Below the pieces are notes generated by a model, which saw only the letters and a list, made by a program, of their open reading frames with translations, was not told the origin of the DNA and searched no databases. Source: Stappia taiwanensis (GTDB taxonomy: Bacteria; Pseudomonadota; Alphaproteobacteria; Rhizobiales; Stappiaceae). Taken from it: a stretch of DNA of 64,000 bases. The translations under genes and the position numbers were made by a program. The stretch is from NCBI RefSeq assembly GCF_014635285.1, contig NZ_BMCR01000001.1:248001-312000 (forward strand). Direction: 5' to 3'. This document shows positions 9,127 to 18,374 of this stretch, in pieces (within the stretch, counting starts at the first letter, position 1; each line of letters begins with the position of its first letter).

Positions 9127-11376
9127 ATGAATCAGCCCCAGCCCTCGGGCGCGGATGAAAGGGTCGAGATCGACCTGTCCGCGATACTTGGCGCCCTGCG
9201 TGGTGCCTTGCGCTGGTTGCTGCCGCTGTGCGCGGCGGTTGCGCTGATTGCTCTTCTCGGGTTGCAATTCGTTTCCCCGAAATATCGCGGCGAAGCCAAG
9301 GTGCTGATTGAAACCTCCGGCCCGGTTTATCCGGGAGACGCGCGCGGCGCGGAGGAGGAACGGGCTCTTCTGGACGGGGAGGGGGTTGCCAGCCAGGTCG
9401 AGTTGCTGATGTCCCGCGACCTTGTGCGGCGGGTGGCCAAGCGCATGGATCTGGCCGCGCTTCCGGAGTTTGGCGGCGACGGCTCTCCGGGGCTGGTGAC
9501 GGACATGTTCATCTCCCTGGGCCTGATGCGCGATCCGGGCCGCACCTCGCAGGAAGAGCGGGTGCTGAAGAAGTTCTATGAGAACCTCGAAGTCTACCGG
9601 GTGGATGGCTCGCGGGTCATCGCCGTGCGCTTCGTGTCCCGGGATCCGGAGCTTGCCGCGGGTGTCGCCAATGCACTGGTCGAGGAGTATCTCAACCTCC
9701 AGTCGTCGGTGAAGCGCGAGACCACGGATTTTGCCGCGACCGCACTGGAGCCGCAGATCGAGCGGTTGCAGCAGGATGTGAAGGCGGCGCAGGAGAAGGT
9801 CGAAGCGTTCCGGGCGCAGGCCGACCTGCTGCTGGGCGCGGACAACCAGACGCTGGACCAGCAGCAACTTGGTGAGATCAGCACCGAGCTCTCTGATGCC
9901 CGCGCCGCCCAGTCCCAGGCCGAGGCCCGGGCCAATCAGATCCGGCGCCTTCTGAAGCAGGGCGGATCGCTGGACAGCGCCAGTGAGGTGCTGAACTCGC
10001 AGCTGATCCAGCGGCTGCGTGAGCGGCAGGTGGAGTTGCAGGGGCGGATCGCCGAACTGTCGACCACCTTGCTGCCGAACCATCCGCAGATCCGGGCTCT
10101 GCGCTCGCAGCTCAACGATTTCGACCGGCAGATTCGCGCCGAAGCGAGAAAGGTCATCGCCGGTCTTGAGAACGATGCGAAGGTGGCGCGGGATCGTGTC
10201 GCTTCGCTGACCGCCACCTTGAGCGAGTTGAAGGCGCGGGCGGCCAAATCGAACGAGGATCAGATCCGCCTGCGCGAACTGGAGCGGGAGGCCAGCGTCA
10301 AGACGGCGCAGCTCGACCAGTTGATGATCCGCTACCGCGAAGCGGACACCCGGCGCAATGCGACGGTGCTGGCCGCTGATGCCCGCGTCATCTCCCGCGC
10401 CACGGTTCCGCTGGAGCCGTTCTCGCCCAAGGTCCTGCCGATCACGATCATGGCGACCCTGGCAACGCTTGTGCTTGGCGCCACCTGGGTCGTGCTGGGG
10501 CAATTCCTTTCTGGCCGGGTCTTTGTGTATGTGCCGCTGGCAGATGGTGAGGTTTCCGACAGCCCCGCGCGGCCGGCGATGCCGACGCCTGTGACCACCG
10601 CCGGATTCGGCGCGGGTGCATTTGGTGCGGCCAGCTATGCCCGTTCAGGTAGCAGTGCCTTTTCCTATGGCTTTGGCGCGCCCCAGACGGTGACCCCCAC
10701 TCAGGCGGGCACGGCGGCGCCGACCGACGCGCCGGAAGCGGCGCCGGCAGAGGTGCCCGCGGGCGATGAGCGGGGGGGAAGCGCAGCGGAAACGGCGGCG
10801 TCGACCTATGCCCCGGTTTCCCGTCCTGCGCAGGACCGGCCCCGCCGGATCGCCGTTCTCAGTGTCGACAATGATGAAGTGGCGCAGGAAGTGGCGTTCC
10901 GCCTGGTGCGGGAGGCGGCCGAACAGGGCGTGTTGCCGCTGTTTCTGGAGGTGCGCCCGGATCTCGCCGATCCGGAGGCTGTGGCCGGGTTTGCCGAGCT
11001 TCTGGATGGCAGCGCCTCGTTCGCCGGGGTGATCTATCGCGATACGGCCTCGCGCGCGCATGTGATCGAGTCGGGTCGTCAGCTCATTGACGATGACCTG
11101 GCGCAGAGCGGCCGCTTCGAAACGCTGATGACCGCCATCGACCATACCTACGATCAGGTGTTCTTCGATCTCGGGTTGATCGACGATTCCCTCATCAGCG
11201 CGCAGATCCTGGCCATGGCCGATCAGGTGGTGGTGGCCTCCGGCGGATCGCCGGCCGGCCCGGAGCTGGAAGAAGCGCTGCGGATGCTGGAAGAGCACAC
11301 CGGCGCACCGGTGGCGATCGAAACCGTGAGCCGGGACGACGGCGGCAAGCGGCCACGCTCCGACATGGCGGCCTGA
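9127..11376 (+). CDS. Polysaccharide co-polymerase (GumC/ExoP-like) with degenerate kinase domain
   Basis: A 749-residue Wzz-type inner-membrane protein that sets chain length and couples to the exporter. The first membrane helix is near residues 29-48, a long periplasmic coiled coil occupies about 200-415, and the second helix is near 436-458 (TIMATLATLVLGATWVVL). A disordered Ala/Pro/Thr-rich linker follows at about 480-570. The C-terminal domain (from PRRIAVLSVDN) resembles a BY-kinase fold, with a Walker-B-like VFFDLGLID. It has no Walker A P-loop, and there is no tyrosine cluster at the C-terminus, so kinase activity is not expected. The start has GGAG eight bases upstream. Confidence 0.9.
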   Translation: MNQPQPSGADERVEIDLSAILGALRGALRWLLPLCAAVALIALLGLQFVSPKYRGEAKVLIETSGPVYPGDARGAEEERALLDGEGVASQVELLMSRDLVRRVAKRMDLAALPEFGGDGSPGLVTDMFISLGLMRDPGRTSQEERVLKKFYENLEVYRVDGSRVIAVRFVSRDPELAAGVANALVEEYLNLQSSVKRETTDFAATALEPQIERLQQDVKAAQEKVEAFRAQADLLLGADNQTLDQQQLGEISTELSDARAAQSQAEARANQIRRLLKQGGSLDSASEVLNSQLIQRLRERQVELQGRIAELSTTLLPNHPQIRALRSQLNDFDRQIRAEARKVIAGLENDAKVARDRVASLTATLSELKARAAKSNEDQIRLRELEREASVKTAQLDQLMIRYREADTRRNATVLAADARVISRATVPLEPFSPKVLPITIMATLATLVLGATWVVLGQFLSGRVFVYVPLADGEVSDSPARPAMPTPVTTAGFGAGAFGAASYARSGSSAFSYGFGAPQTVTPTQAGTAAPTDAPEAAPAEVPAGDERGGSAAETAASTYAPVSRPAQDRPRRIAVLSVDNDEVAQEVAFRLVREAAEQGVLPLFLEVRPDLADPEAVAGFAELLDGSASFAGVIYRDTASRAHVIESGRQLIDDDLAQSGRFETLMTAIDHTYDQVFFDLGLIDDSLISAQILAMADQVVVASGGSPAGPELEEALRMLEEHTGAPVAIETVSRDDGGKRPRSDMAA

Positions 11377-11456
11377 CAGGCGTCAGGCCCCACAAAGGGC
11401 AGCTCCAGGAATGTGCGGGATGCCCGGTGGGAGCGGAAACGCGCTGATCCACTACC

Positions 11457-12689
11457 TCAGAGTGGCAGCCCGAGGCGGCGCAACCGGCGGACGATGGCCC
11501 ACAGGCGCGGGGAGTTGCGGATATAGCGCTTGCCGTTGCGCAGCGCCCGCACGCTCATCTCGGCGCAGCGGCCCTTGAGCGTGACCGGGATCTCGACATC
11601 CATCAAGACTTCCTTGTCCGCCCAGGCGGTCTTGTAGCGCTCCGCGCCCAGGCCGAAATCGAAGGCCTCCGCGCCAAGGGTGCAGGCCTCGGCGATCACA
11701 TGGTTCAAAAGGATATCGCCGGGGCTGCACGCGGCGACGTCTTCGCTGATGCTGTTGGTGTAGGCGTGAAACCGGTCGAACTGGAGGCCGGACAGATAGG
11801 TCGCCTTGACCGCGTCGCCGACAATCAGGGCGTGGATCATGAAACTGTCCGATCCGTCGTCGAGTGCCTTTGTGAGTTGCTCCGACAGGAACGCGCGAAC
11901 GTCTTCCGGCTCGAACACATTGGGAATGCCGCTGCTTTCCTGCCGCGCGCTGCGCTGCGCGATCAGCGTGTCGAGAAAGGAAAGCGCGGTTGCCGCATCC
12001 CGCGCACGTTCGATACGCACCGGCCCGATCTCGCCGAGTTTCTTTTCCTTGGTCCGCAGCTTCTTGCGAGCGCTTGAGCTGCGCCGCGCCTTGTAGAGCG
12101 CGTCGAAGTCGGGCGTGAGCGGCAGGGCATGAATTGCGTTGAGACTTTCGATCGACGCCTGATCAACCAGGGGATGTACGCGCCCGTTGATCTCCGCCGG
12201 GACATATTTCAGATCGAAGAGGTCAATGCCGTGGTGGCGACCGATGGAAATCAGGGCTTTCCGCAAGGTGCGTCCGTGAATGCCGGCAAGGATATCCCGG
12301 CGCCACAGGCCGCTGTTCTGATTGCCATGGAAGTCGGCGAGGAAGCGGGCGATGGTCACCGTGCCGCCGGCCGCGCGCATCAGTCCCAGCGGCAGCAGGA
12401 ACGCTGGCTTGCCCTCGATCGTCCCGACGACGATCAGCGCTTCGATACCCCGCGTCCGTCCAACATGGTGTTGCCAGGACGACAGCCAGTCATAGCTGGT
12501 GAAAAGCGTGCCGAATGCGTTTTCCTGAAGGGTGCGCCATTCCACCTCGACCTCTGTCGGATCATGGGCGGCGCGGATGGAGAAATCGCCGGACTCCAGC
12601 ATGGCATCGATCCTCATGGCTTCTGCATCCATCTCTTCCCAGGTATGTGCGGGGAGCCGGAAGGCGGGGGGCGCAGAGGTTGCTGACAT
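11457..12689 (-). CDS. CelD/BcsL-type GNAT acyltransferase
   Basis: A 410-residue protein matching the acetyltransferase family linked to cellulose and exopolysaccharide synthesis (CelD/BcsL, PF13480). Recognisable parts are EWRTLQENAFGTLFTSYDWL near residue 50, a central basic region ARRSSSARKKLRTKEKK, and the C-terminal GNAT core GDAVKATYLSGLQFD, then LGAEAFDFGLGAERYKTAW. It probably acylates sugar residues or precursors of the polysaccharide made here. It is convergent with the co-polymerase gene and divergent from the polysaccharide deacetylase. Confidence 0.85.
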   Translation of the reverse strand: MSATSAPPAFRLPAHTWEEMDAEAMRIDAMLESGDFSIRAAHDPTEVEVEWRTLQENAFGTLFTSYDWLSSWQHHVGRTRGIEALIVVGTIEGKPAFLLPLGLMRAAGGTVTIARFLADFHGNQNSGLWRRDILAGIHGRTLRKALISIGRHHGIDLFDLKYVPAEINGRVHPLVDQASIESLNAIHALPLTPDFDALYKARRSSSARKKLRTKEKKLGEIGPVRIERARDAATALSFLDTLIAQRSARQESSGIPNVFEPEDVRAFLSEQLTKALDDGSDSFMIHALIVGDAVKATYLSGLQFDRFHAYTNSISEDVAACSPGDILLNHVIAEACTLGAEAFDFGLGAERYKTAWADKEVLMDVEIPVTLKGRCAEMSVRALRNGKRYIRNSPRLWAIVRRLRRLGLPL

Positions 12690-12825
12690 CCGTGGGTTCT
12701 CTCATTCTCAGTCCAATTGGATGGCCGCCGTGAGGCGTTATTGCAATTTGAAATAGCAAGGAGTTCTAAAGAAAACGTCGCTAGGCTCGCGCCTGTATTA
12801 TCGGGACGCTCGGGAAGGGACTGGA

Positions 12826-13899
12826 ATGGACGTGCGCCGGCAGATCCTTGGAAGTGGCTGCAAACTGCTTCACTGGAGTGGCATCGGGCGTCTCTTGTCG
12901 CCGCTGACAGCCGGAAAGGGCCTCATCTTCACCCTGCACAGTGTGCGGACAGGGAAAGCACATGGCGACTTTCTCCCCAACAGGCACCTTTCCGTCACCT
13001 CGGACTTTCTGGAGCAGACCATCGAACAGGTGCGCGGCGCCGGCTTCGATTTCGTCTCGCTGGACGAGGCGGTCGACCGGATGGGGGAAAGCGGCGGGCG
13101 CCCCTTTGCCGCCCTGACCTTCGACGATGGCTATCGCAACAATCTCGACATCGCCTATCCGGTGCTGAAGCGACACCAGGTGCCCTTCACCATCTTCGTC
13201 ACCAGCGGTTTCGTGGATCGGACCTCGGAAATCTGGTGGGAGGCGCTGGAGCGGATTGTCGCCTCGGCCGAGGCGATCGAAATGCCCATCGGCGAGCGGA
13301 TGCAGCGGTTGCCGACAGATACGCCCGCGCGCAAGATGCAGGTCTTCGACAGATTGCTGAAGTGGTATTCGCTGGATCTTGGCGAGCGGTCGCAGCGGAT
13401 GGAGATCCGGCGGCTCGCCAAGCGCCATGGGCTGGACCTTGCCGCGCTGGCCGAGGAGCTCATCCTCGGCTGGGATGACATCCGCGGGCTCTGCGCCGAT
13501 CCGCTGTTCAGCCTCGGTGCGCATACCCACAATCATTTCGCGCTGGCCCGTCTGACCCGCGACGACATGCGCAGCGAAATCCGGCAGGGCCTTGAGCGGT
13601 TTCAGGCCGAACTGGGGATCCGCCCCACCATGTTCGCCTATCCCTATGGTTTCGAGGCTGCGGTGAACCACCAGTCGACGGAAGCGGTGCGCGAATTCGG
13701 CTTCCGCGCGGCGGTGACCACCCATCCGGGGGTCTTGAGCGGTGATGAGCCGCTGCTGGAGTTGCCGCGCGTGTCGCTGAATGGCTACTTTCAGGACCGG
13801 GCGATCATTGCCCAGTATCTCACTGGCGCGCCGTTCCCAGTGCTCAATGCCATGAAGCGGATCCGCAGCCGGCTTAGTCTTCAGCCTGCTTGCGGCTGA
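12826..13899 (+). CDS. Polysaccharide deacetylase (NodB domain)
   Basis: A 357-residue CE4-family enzyme. Motif 1 is LTFDDGYRNN (metal Asp and catalytic Asp), motif 2 is SLGAHTHNH (metal His pair), and a later FAYPYGF matches motif 3. It removes N- or O-acetyl groups from polysaccharides with a divalent metal. No signal peptide is obvious, so it may be cytoplasmic or leave by another route. Next to a CelD-type acyltransferase it suggests editing of the acetyl pattern of the exopolysaccharide. The C-terminus overlaps the convergent DUF2842 gene by 26 bases. Confidence 0.92.
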   Translation: MDVRRQILGSGCKLLHWSGIGRLLSPLTAGKGLIFTLHSVRTGKAHGDFLPNRHLSVTSDFLEQTIEQVRGAGFDFVSLDEAVDRMGESGGRPFAALTFDDGYRNNLDIAYPVLKRHQVPFTIFVTSGFVDRTSEIWWEALERIVASAEAIEMPIGERMQRLPTDTPARKMQVFDRLLKWYSLDLGERSQRMEIRRLAKRHGLDLAALAEELILGWDDIRGLCADPLFSLGAHTHNHFALARLTRDDMRSEIRQGLERFQAELGIRPTMFAYPYGFEAAVNHQSTEAVREFGFRAAVTTHPGVLSGDEPLLELPRVSLNGYFQDRAIIAQYLTGAPFPVLNAMKRIRSRLSLQPACG

Positions 13900-14104
13900 T
13901 TGTCGCGGGGCGCTCCATCCACCAGATCAGGGCGCCGGCGGGAACGGTCCAGGCAATGCCCGCAATGGCGAAGTAGAGCAGCTTTACGGCCATATGGGCA
14001 TTTTGCAGCGTCATGTCGCCAATCACCATGGCGATGAAGGCGTAGACGATGACGAAGGTCACCAGAATCACCATTCCAATGAATTTGCGCAGGCGAGAGG
14101 GCAT
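13874..14104 (-). CDS. DUF2842 small membrane protein
   Basis: A 76-residue protein from ATG 14104 (MPSRLRKFIGMV), with two membrane helices: the first around LVTFVIVYAFIAMVIGD, the second AVKLLYFAIAGIAWTVPAGA. An aromatic IWWMERP follows. This matches the DUF2842 family common in alphaproteobacteria. Function is unknown. A longer frame from 14200 would add 32 residues lacking the family pattern, so the shorter start is used; the ribosome binding site is weak. Confidence 0.8.
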   Translation of the reverse strand: MPSRLRKFIGMVILVTFVIVYAFIAMVIGDMTLQNAHMAVKLLYFAIAGIAWTVPAGALIWWMERPATISRKQAED

Positions 14105-14276
14105 GGGCGTTGTCGTCCGTATCAGCGGGAGAGGGTGCGCGGCATACCGCGCTTGTCCGCTGGATGTGTCACATTCTCCGGGCGCGTCAAGCCTTGTCAT
14201 TCGCCGCCACGGTCTGTAACCGGCTTAGAGGGGAGGCCCCGCGCCAGCGTCAGGCACGGGCCACGGCGGAGGAAAC

Positions 14277-15380
14277 ATGACGGATTTGGCAGTGTCTTTC
14301 GAGCGCACGGCAGAGCAGCGGGCACGCGACCGGCGGGCCATTCGGGTCTGGCTCTATGGCGTCTGTCTGTTGATTTTCGCCATGATCGTCGTCGGTGGTG
14401 CCACCCGGCTGACCGAATCCGGCCTGTCGATCACCGAATGGAAGCCGATCCACGGGGTGATTCCGCCGCTGTCTGTTGCCGAGTGGGAGGAGGAGCTGGA
14501 GAAATACCGCCAGATTCCCGAGTACCAGCTCATCAACAAGGGAATGTCGCTGGCGGAGTTCAAGTTCATCTACTGGTGGGAATGGAGCCACCGCTTGCTC
14601 GGCCGGGTGATCGGTGTGGCCTTCTTCCTGCCGCTGGTCTGGTTCTGGGCACGGGGACGGGTGGAGCCCTGGCTACGCCCCTGGCTGATCGGCGGCTTCG
14701 TGCTTGGTGGAATGCAGGGGGTGATCGGCTGGTGGATGGTGGCCTCGGGCCTCGTCGACCGGGTCGATGTCAGCCAGTACCGGCTCGCAACCCATCTGAC
14801 GCTGGCCTGCCTGATCCTTGCCTATCTGCTTGCGTTGGCCCGCCATCTGGCACTGGCGCCACTGGACGGCCCGGCGCGACAGGGCGGAGGCCGCTACAGC
14901 GGCGCGGCGGCAGTGCTTCTGGCGCTGCTTGGCGTGCAGATCTTCCTCGGCGGGCTGGTCGCGGGTCTCAATGCCGGCCTGACCTTCAACACCTGGCCGC
15001 TGATGGATGGTGCCTGGATCCCGGACGGCTTGTGGTTGATGCAGCCGGCCTGGCTCAATCATTTCGAAAACGTGCTGACGGTGCAGTTTCAGCACCGGGT
15101 CACCGCCTATCTTCTGGTGTTGGCTGCCGTCTGGGTGGCCGTATCCGTATGGCGCAATGGGAACGCCCGGGCCTTGCGTCCGGTGGCGCTGGCGGTTGTC
15201 GGCGTGCTGCTTGTGCAGATGACCCTCGGCATCCTGACCCTGCTTGGCCATGTGCCCTTCACGCTGGCCCTCTTCCATCAGGGCTTCATCGTCATCGTGC
15301 TGGCGGCAATGGTCGAGTTCTGGATCCGCGCCAGATTGCACACGGGCAATGCGGCGCGCGTTTCGACCTTCAGGAGATGA
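14277..15380 (+). CDS. ctaA: Heme A synthase
   Basis: A 367-residue, eight-helix membrane enzyme that oxidises heme O to heme A for cytochrome c oxidase. Diagnostic motifs are GGATRLTESGLSITEWKP, the heme-ligand region WWEWSHRLLGR, and the later QFQHRVTAYLL and ALFHQGF. The start has a strong GGAGGAAAC site. The length and motifs match the alphaproteobacterial type-2 CtaA (Cox15-like). It is followed by a strong bidirectional terminator. Confidence 0.96.
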   Translation: MTDLAVSFERTAEQRARDRRAIRVWLYGVCLLIFAMIVVGGATRLTESGLSITEWKPIHGVIPPLSVAEWEEELEKYRQIPEYQLINKGMSLAEFKFIYWWEWSHRLLGRVIGVAFFLPLVWFWARGRVEPWLRPWLIGGFVLGGMQGVIGWWMVASGLVDRVDVSQYRLATHLTLACLILAYLLALARHLALAPLDGPARQGGGRYSGAAAVLLALLGVQIFLGGLVAGLNAGLTFNTWPLMDGAWIPDGLWLMQPAWLNHFENVLTVQFQHRVTAYLLVLAAVWVAVSVWRNGNARALRPVALAVVGVLLVQMTLGILTLLGHVPFTLALFHQGFIVIVLAAMVEFWIRARLHTGNAARVSTFRR

Positions 15381-15386
15381 AACAAA

Positions 15387-15419
15387 AAACGGGCCGGGGA
15401 AATGGTCCCCGGCCCGTTT
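15387..15419. terminator. Bidirectional intrinsic terminator between ctaA and metY
   Basis: A perfect 14-bp stem (AAACGGGCCGGGGA with TCCCCGGCCCGTTT) around a 5-base loop, with A and T runs at its ends. It sits between the convergent stops and can serve both. Confidence 0.9.
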
Positions 15420-15445
15420 GTCGTTGCGCAGTTCTGTGAAGGCGC

Positions 15446-16735
15446 TCAGCCCTTGATACTGGCCAGCGCTTGATCCAGATCGGCGATGATGTCTTCCGCG
15501 TCTTCCAGGCCGACGGAAATCCGCACCACATCGGGGCCGGCGCCCGCCGCCGTCTTCTGCTCGTCGGTAAGCTGGCGATGGGTGGTGGAGGCCGGGTGGA
15601 TGATCAGCGACCGGGTATCGCCGATATTGGCGAGATGGGAAATGATCTCGCAGTTGGAGACCACGGCAACGCCGGCGTCATAGCCGCCCTTGACGCCGAA
15701 GGTGAACACCGCACCGGCCCCCTTGGGCATGTATTTCTGGTGCTTGGCGTAGTTCGGGTCGCCCGGAAGCCCGGCGTAGGACACCCAGCTTACCTTGTCG
15801 TGCCCATCGAGATATTCGGCGACCTTCAGCGCGTTGTCGCAATGACGCTGCATCCGGAGCGGCAGCGTCTCGATGCCGGTCTGCAGCATGAAGGCATTCA
15901 TCGGCGAGATCGCCGGCCCGAGATCGCGCAAACCCAGCACCCGGCAAGCGATGGCGAAGGCGAAATTGCCGAAGGTTTCGTGCAGCACCATGCCGTTGTA
16001 TTCCGGCCGGGGCTTGGACAGCATCGGGTAGTTCTCGCTGGACGACCAGTCATAGGAGCCGCCATCGACGATGACGCCGCCCATGGAGTTGCCGTGCCCG
16101 CCCATGAACTTGGTCAGCGAATGCAGGACGATATCGGCGCCATGCTCGATCGGCCGGCAGAGGTAGGGGGAGGCCATGGTGTTGTCGACCACCAGCGGCA
16201 CGTTGCGCGCCTTGGCGATTTCGGCAATCGCGGCCATGTCGGTCACCACGCCGCCCGGGTTGGCCAGGCTCTCGATGAACACGGCCCGGGTGCGGTCGTC
16301 GATCAGATCGGCGAAGCTCTGCGGGTCTTCCGCGTCCGCCCATTTGACGTTCCAGCCGAAGCTCTTGAACGAATGGTTGAGCTGATTGATCGAGCCGCCA
16401 TACAGCTTGTTCGCCGCGACAATGTTGTCGCCCGGGGTCATCATGGCGTGGAAGGTCAGCAACTGCGCGGAATGGCCAGATGCAACGGCAAGCGCGGCGG
16501 TGCCGCCCTCGAGCGCGGCGACCCGCTCTTCCAGCACCGCCGTGGTCGGGTTGGTGATCCGGGTATAGATGTTGCCGAACGCCTGCAGGCCGAACAACGA
16601 GGCGGCGTGGTCGACGTCATCGAACACGAAGGAGGTCGTCTGGTAGATCGGCGTGGTGCGTGCGCCGGTGGACGGGTCCGGTTGGGCGCCCGCGTGAATG
16701 GCGAGCGTCGAGAAGCCGGGAATGCGGTCAGTCAT
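15446..16735 (-). CDS. metY: O-acetylhomoserine sulfhydrylase / aminocarboxypropyltransferase
   Basis: A 429-residue fold-type I PLP enzyme of the Cys/Met metabolism family. It makes homocysteine from O-acetylhomoserine and sulfide. The PLP lysine is Lys209 in LHSLTKFMGGHG. SGHSAQLLTFHAMMTPGDNI and SLIIHPASTTHRQL (C-terminal substrate-binding Arg) are typical. The ATG at 16735 has GGAGG nine bases upstream and is preferred to the frame starting at 16789. I looked for a SAM-II riboswitch in the leader and did not find its conserved core. Confidence 0.95.
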   Translation of the reverse strand: MTDRIPGFSTLAIHAGAQPDPSTGARTTPIYQTTSFVFDDVDHAASLFGLQAFGNIYTRITNPTTAVLEERVAALEGGTAALAVASGHSAQLLTFHAMMTPGDNIVAANKLYGGSINQLNHSFKSFGWNVKWADAEDPQSFADLIDDRTRAVFIESLANPGGVVTDMAAIAEIAKARNVPLVVDNTMASPYLCRPIEHGADIVLHSLTKFMGGHGNSMGGVIVDGGSYDWSSSENYPMLSKPRPEYNGMVLHETFGNFAFAIACRVLGLRDLGPAISPMNAFMLQTGIETLPLRMQRHCDNALKVAEYLDGHDKVSWVSYAGLPGDPNYAKHQKYMPKGAGAVFTFGVKGGYDAGVAVVSNCEIISHLANIGDTRSLIIHPASTTHRQLTDEQKTAAGAGPDVVRISVGLEDAEDIIADLDQALASIKG

Positions 16736-16848
16736 GGAATCCTCCACCGTGGATGAATGCGCGGCATACTGGCTGAAGGCCTGAGGCACGTCAAAGCAAA
16801 GCGATTGCCTGAAAAGCCGGTCTGTTGGAAACGCTTTCCAGGCCTGTG

Positions 16849-17385
16849 TCAGTCCTGCGGCGACTTGCTCGTCGCCAGTCCGCGATGCTGAAAGCCGCTC
16901 TTCAACACCGGACGCTTGGCCGACAGGTTGCGTGAATTGACGCCGGTCCAGCCGATCTCGCCGGAAAGCCGCCCGTATTCGATCTTCGGGCAGCGGTCCA
17001 TCACCACCTTGAGACCCTTGTCCTCGGCCAGCCGGGCCGCAGCGTCGTTGCGCACGGAAAGCTGCATCCAGATGACCTTGGGCAGCGTCGGGAGCCGGAG
17101 CGCTTCTTCAACGACGGCGCCGGCGGCCTCCGAATTGCGGAAGATGTCGACCATGTCGATGGCGACGGGCACGTCCGCCAGCGAGGCATGGACGGTCTGG
17201 CCGAGGATCTCTTTGCCGGCCTGTCCGGGATTGATCGGGATGACCTCATAGCCCTTGGACAGCAGGTATTTCAGAACGAAGTAGGACGGCCGCACCGTAT
17301 TGGCGCTGGCGCCGACCAGGGCAATGGTCTTCACGCCGTCGAGGATGTCGCGGATATAGGTGTCCGGGTAGCTGTCGTGGTTCAC
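16849..17385 (-). CDS. CoA-binding (YccU-like) protein
   Basis: A 178-residue protein with a Rossmann-type CoA-binding domain: KTIALVGASANTVRPSYFVL, then GYEVIPINPG and AIDMVDIFRNSEAAG. The later PKVIWMQLSVRND and MDRCPKIEYGRL are hallmarks of the YccU family. These resemble the CoA-binding domain of succinyl-CoA synthetase alpha but stand alone; their physiological role is not established. It lies between metY and an enoyl-CoA hydratase on the same strand, an arrangement common in Rhizobiales. Confidence 0.88.
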   Translation of the reverse strand: MNHDSYPDTYIRDILDGVKTIALVGASANTVRPSYFVLKYLLSKGYEVIPINPGQAGKEILGQTVHASLADVPVAIDMVDIFRNSEAAGAVVEEALRLPTLPKVIWMQLSVRNDAAARLAEDKGLKVVMDRCPKIEYGRLSGEIGWTGVNSRNLSAKRPVLKSGFQHRGLATSKSPQD

Positions 17386-17430
17386 GGCAAGGGGCTCCGG
17401 TAAGGGCAGGGCGTTGGCTGCGGAGAAGGG

Positions 17431-18240
17431 CTATTCCCCGGTCCATTCGGGCGAGCGCTTTTCAAGGAAGGCGCCGATGCCTTCCTCCGCATCGCGGGCC
17501 ATCATGTTGTCGACCATCACCTGGGCGCAGTAGTCATAGGCCTCGGCGAGCGGCATCTCGATCTGCCGATAGAACGCTTCCTTGCCGGTCTTCAGCGTCA
17601 GCGGCGACTTGGCGGCGATGGTTTCGGCGTATTTCGCCACCACCTGACCCAGATAGGCCTCCGGAACGACACGGTTGACGAGGCCGAATTCGCGGGCGGT
17701 CGAGGCGTCGATGATCTCGCCGGTGAGCAGCATTTCCATCGCCTGCTTGCGCGAGACATTGCGCGACAGCGCCACCATCGGCGTGGAGCAGAACAGGCCG
17801 ATATTGACCCCGGGGGTGCAGAACCGCGCCGTGTCGCTGGCAATCGCCAGATCGCAGGAGGCAACGAGTTGCAGCCCGGCGGCGGTCGCCATACCGCCCA
17901 CCTCGGCGATCACCGGCTTGGGCAGGGTAACGATGGTCTGCATCAGCCGGGAGCAGCGCCCCATCACATCCGTGTAATAGGCCCGGCCGCCATCGGCCTG
18001 GGCGCGTGCCGCGGTCATCTCCTTCAGGTCGTGACCGGCGCAGAACACAGCACCCGAAGCCCTGAGCACAACCACCCGGACCTCGGGATCGCTCGCCGCG
18101 CCCTCGAGCGCTGCCTGAAGCGCGGCCATCATCTCCTCCGACAGCGCGTTACGGCTTGCCTCCCGTTGCAGGGTGAGGGTCAGAATGCCGCCCTGGCGGT
18201 CCTGGGCGATCGGTGGGGTGGCATCTTGCGCTTGCAGCAT
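17431..18240 (-). CDS. Enoyl-CoA hydratase/isomerase family protein
   Basis: A 269-residue crotonase-fold protein. The oxyanion-hole motifs are AVFCAGHDLKEM and KPVIAEVGGMATAAGLQLVA, and INIGLFCSTPMVALSR follows. The usual catalytic glutamates of true hydratases are not obvious: the position after the second oxyanion loop reads AAGLQLVASCDLAIA. The exact reaction is therefore uncertain and isomerase or other acyl-CoA chemistry is possible. The ATG at 18240 has AAGGAGAC upstream and is preferred to an ATG seven codons earlier, which would place that site inside the gene. Confidence 0.88.
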   Translation of the reverse strand: MLQAQDATPPIAQDRQGGILTLTLQREASRNALSEEMMAALQAALEGAASDPEVRVVVLRASGAVFCAGHDLKEMTAARAQADGGRAYYTDVMGRCSRLMQTIVTLPKPVIAEVGGMATAAGLQLVASCDLAIASDTARFCTPGVNIGLFCSTPMVALSRNVSRKQAMEMLLTGEIIDASTAREFGLVNRVVPEAYLGQVVAKYAETIAAKSPLTLKTGKEAFYRQIEMPLAEAYDYCAQVMVDNMMARDAEEGIGAFLEKRSPEWTGE

Positions 18241-18374
18241 GGCGCGCGGTCTCCTTGACATGTCTGCCCGTTATAACGGAGCCACTGGCGCCGACAAAGC
18301 GCCGTGTGGGCCTTGTGATGCAAGGTCGCATTCCGTAAACGGAAAGGGGAGACGCGCGAGGGGGAGGGAATATC

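Noticed and set aside
16736-16848. SAM-II riboswitch before the O-acetylhomoserine sulfhydrylase gene.
   Set aside because: This leader often holds one in alphaproteobacteria, but the conserved SAM-II core and pseudoknot bases are not present in the 110-base spacer.
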